From Sphingomonas sp. BK345 (lineage in GTDB: Bacteria; Pseudomonadota; Alphaproteobacteria; Sphingomonadales; Sphingomonadaceae): a stretch of 64,000 nt of DNA. Made by a program: the position numbers and the translations under genes. Location of the stretch: contig NZ_JACHZX010000002.1 in assembly GCF_014193845.1 (NCBI RefSeq), positions 434,001 to 498,000 on the forward strand. The letters are read 5' to 3'. The notes below the pieces were generated by a model. That model had not been told where the DNA came from and ran no database searches. It saw only the letters and a list, made by a program, of their open reading frames with translations. This document shows, piece by piece, positions 63,667 through 64,000 of this stretch. The stretch's first letter is position 1. Every line of letters begins with the position of its first letter.

Positions 63667-63773
63667 CGGCTCATCTGTGTGTCACAGGCAAGACAATCCA
63701 GAGGCTGGACGCTCGCGTAGGCCGGCCCGGGCTGCCGGCAACGGCCTAGTCCCACCTTGGGGCAAAATTGTCT

Positions 63774-63791
63774 CTGTCACGTAAGCGTAAC
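63774..63791 (+). promoter_or_regulatory. possible Pho box upstream of the last gene
   Basis: CTGTCAC, four bases, then GCGTAAC: the first heptamer matches the Pho-box unit CTGTCA(T/C), the second only 4 of 7. Another CTGTCAT lies at 63829-63835. It would fit a phosphate-regulated exported protein downstream; weak evidence. Confidence 0.25.
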
Positions 63792-63937
63792 GGAAACGAC
63801 GCCGAACCGTCTCCGAAGACTCATTCAGCTGTCATCCTGCGCGCCTAGCGGCGCTGCTCAGGGAGCGAGCGGGCGCACACAGTTCGACTCGCCGCACCGG
63901 GCCCCAGCGCGGGGCTCGTCCTAACAGGGAGTGAGTC

Positions 63938-64000
63938 ATGGTCAGCTTCAGCCGTCGCAGCAAGTTCCTGCTGGCGACCTCCGCCACGTTGTTCCTCGCC
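63938..64000 (+). CDS. exported protein, truncated by the window edge
   Basis: Only the first 21 codons are present. They encode a Sec-type signal start: MVSFSRRSKFLL followed by ATSATLFLA, basic then hydrophobic. GGGAG lies seven bases before the ATG. Whether this is a porin, a phosphate-binding protein or something else cannot be told; the possible Pho-box half sites upstream hint at phosphate uptake only. Confidence 0.6.
   Translation, partial: MVSFSRRSKFLLATSATLFLA

Larger units (their letters stand above)
63500..63937. other. intergenic region after tRNA-Val
   Basis: No gene supported in these 438 bases. A terminator-like hairpin, GCCCCGC (63516-63522) with GCGGGGC (63538-63544) followed by TTCTCGT, ends the tRNA unit. 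A dispersed repeat lies at 63590-63666. Further right, CTGTCAC (63774-63780) and CTGTCAT (63829-63835) recall Pho-box half sites. A GCCCC/GGGGC hairpin (63901-63915) sits just before the ribosome-binding site (GGGAG) of the last gene. Confidence 0.6.

Overview
The window is a GC-rich chromosomal segment from an alphaproteobacterium, most likely Sphingomonas or a close relative in the Sphingomonadaceae. Pointers are an alphaproteobacterial DivL (tyrosine in place of the phospho-accepting histidine), alphaproteobacterial-type AddAB, large TonB-dependent receptors, AmgK-MurU cell-wall recycling, and the core run tig ... clpP-clpX ... lon-hupB. I see no insertion sequences, prophage, CRISPR array or rRNA. 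It reads as a stable core region with a few accessory cassettes.

Layout. 0.1-9.6 kb: apt, a surface lipoprotein candidate, a DedA protein, an aldo/keto reductase and a PMT-like glycosyltransferase; then the overlapping run metZ-apaG-lysR-GNAT; then a basic Lys/Ala-rich protein and AMP nucleosidase. 9.8-15.7 kb: peroxiredoxin, YqgE, ahcY (behind a perfect 20-bp palindrome and interleaved complementary segments) and a TonB-dependent receptor. 15.8-27.1 kb: divL-tsaE-amgK-murU-addB-addA, all overlapping by a few bases, followed by trxA. 27.2 kb: a solitary VapD-like gene.

27.6-39.1 kb: an N-acetylglucosamine (GlcNAc) locus. On the minus strand lie a secreted glycosylasparaginase, CutC, a SIS-type glucosamine-6-phosphate deaminase, NagA, an IIA-HPr-EI fusion and NagE; a TonB-dependent receptor diverges from it. 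Together they suggest uptake of GlcNAc-asparagine or similar glycoprotein fragments, periplasmic release of GlcNAc, phosphotransferase (PTS) import, and conversion through GlcNAc-6-P and GlcN-6-P to fructose-6-P.

39.2-51.8 kb: a DUF6165 / family-9-like glycosyltransferase pair; pyrB with a dihydroorotase-like partner that has lost its metal ligands; ruvX; a DUF3089 hydrolase; gatC-gatA and gatB separated by a vapB-vapC toxin-antitoxin pair; and an envelope cluster in which an in-frame TAG splits an M48 peptidase from its tetratricopeptide (TPR) tail. 51.9-64 kb: tRNA-Leu, tig, a family-2 glycosyltransferase, clpP, clpX, chaA, an M1 peptidase divergent from lon, hupB, tRNA-Val, and the start of an exported protein cut by the window edge.

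At least two families of short dispersed repeats sit in the intergenic gaps. The strongest leads are the GlcNAc-asparagine locus with its unusual tandem IIB domains, the ahcY leader, the toxin-antitoxin insertion in gatCAB, and the interrupted M48-TPR gene.
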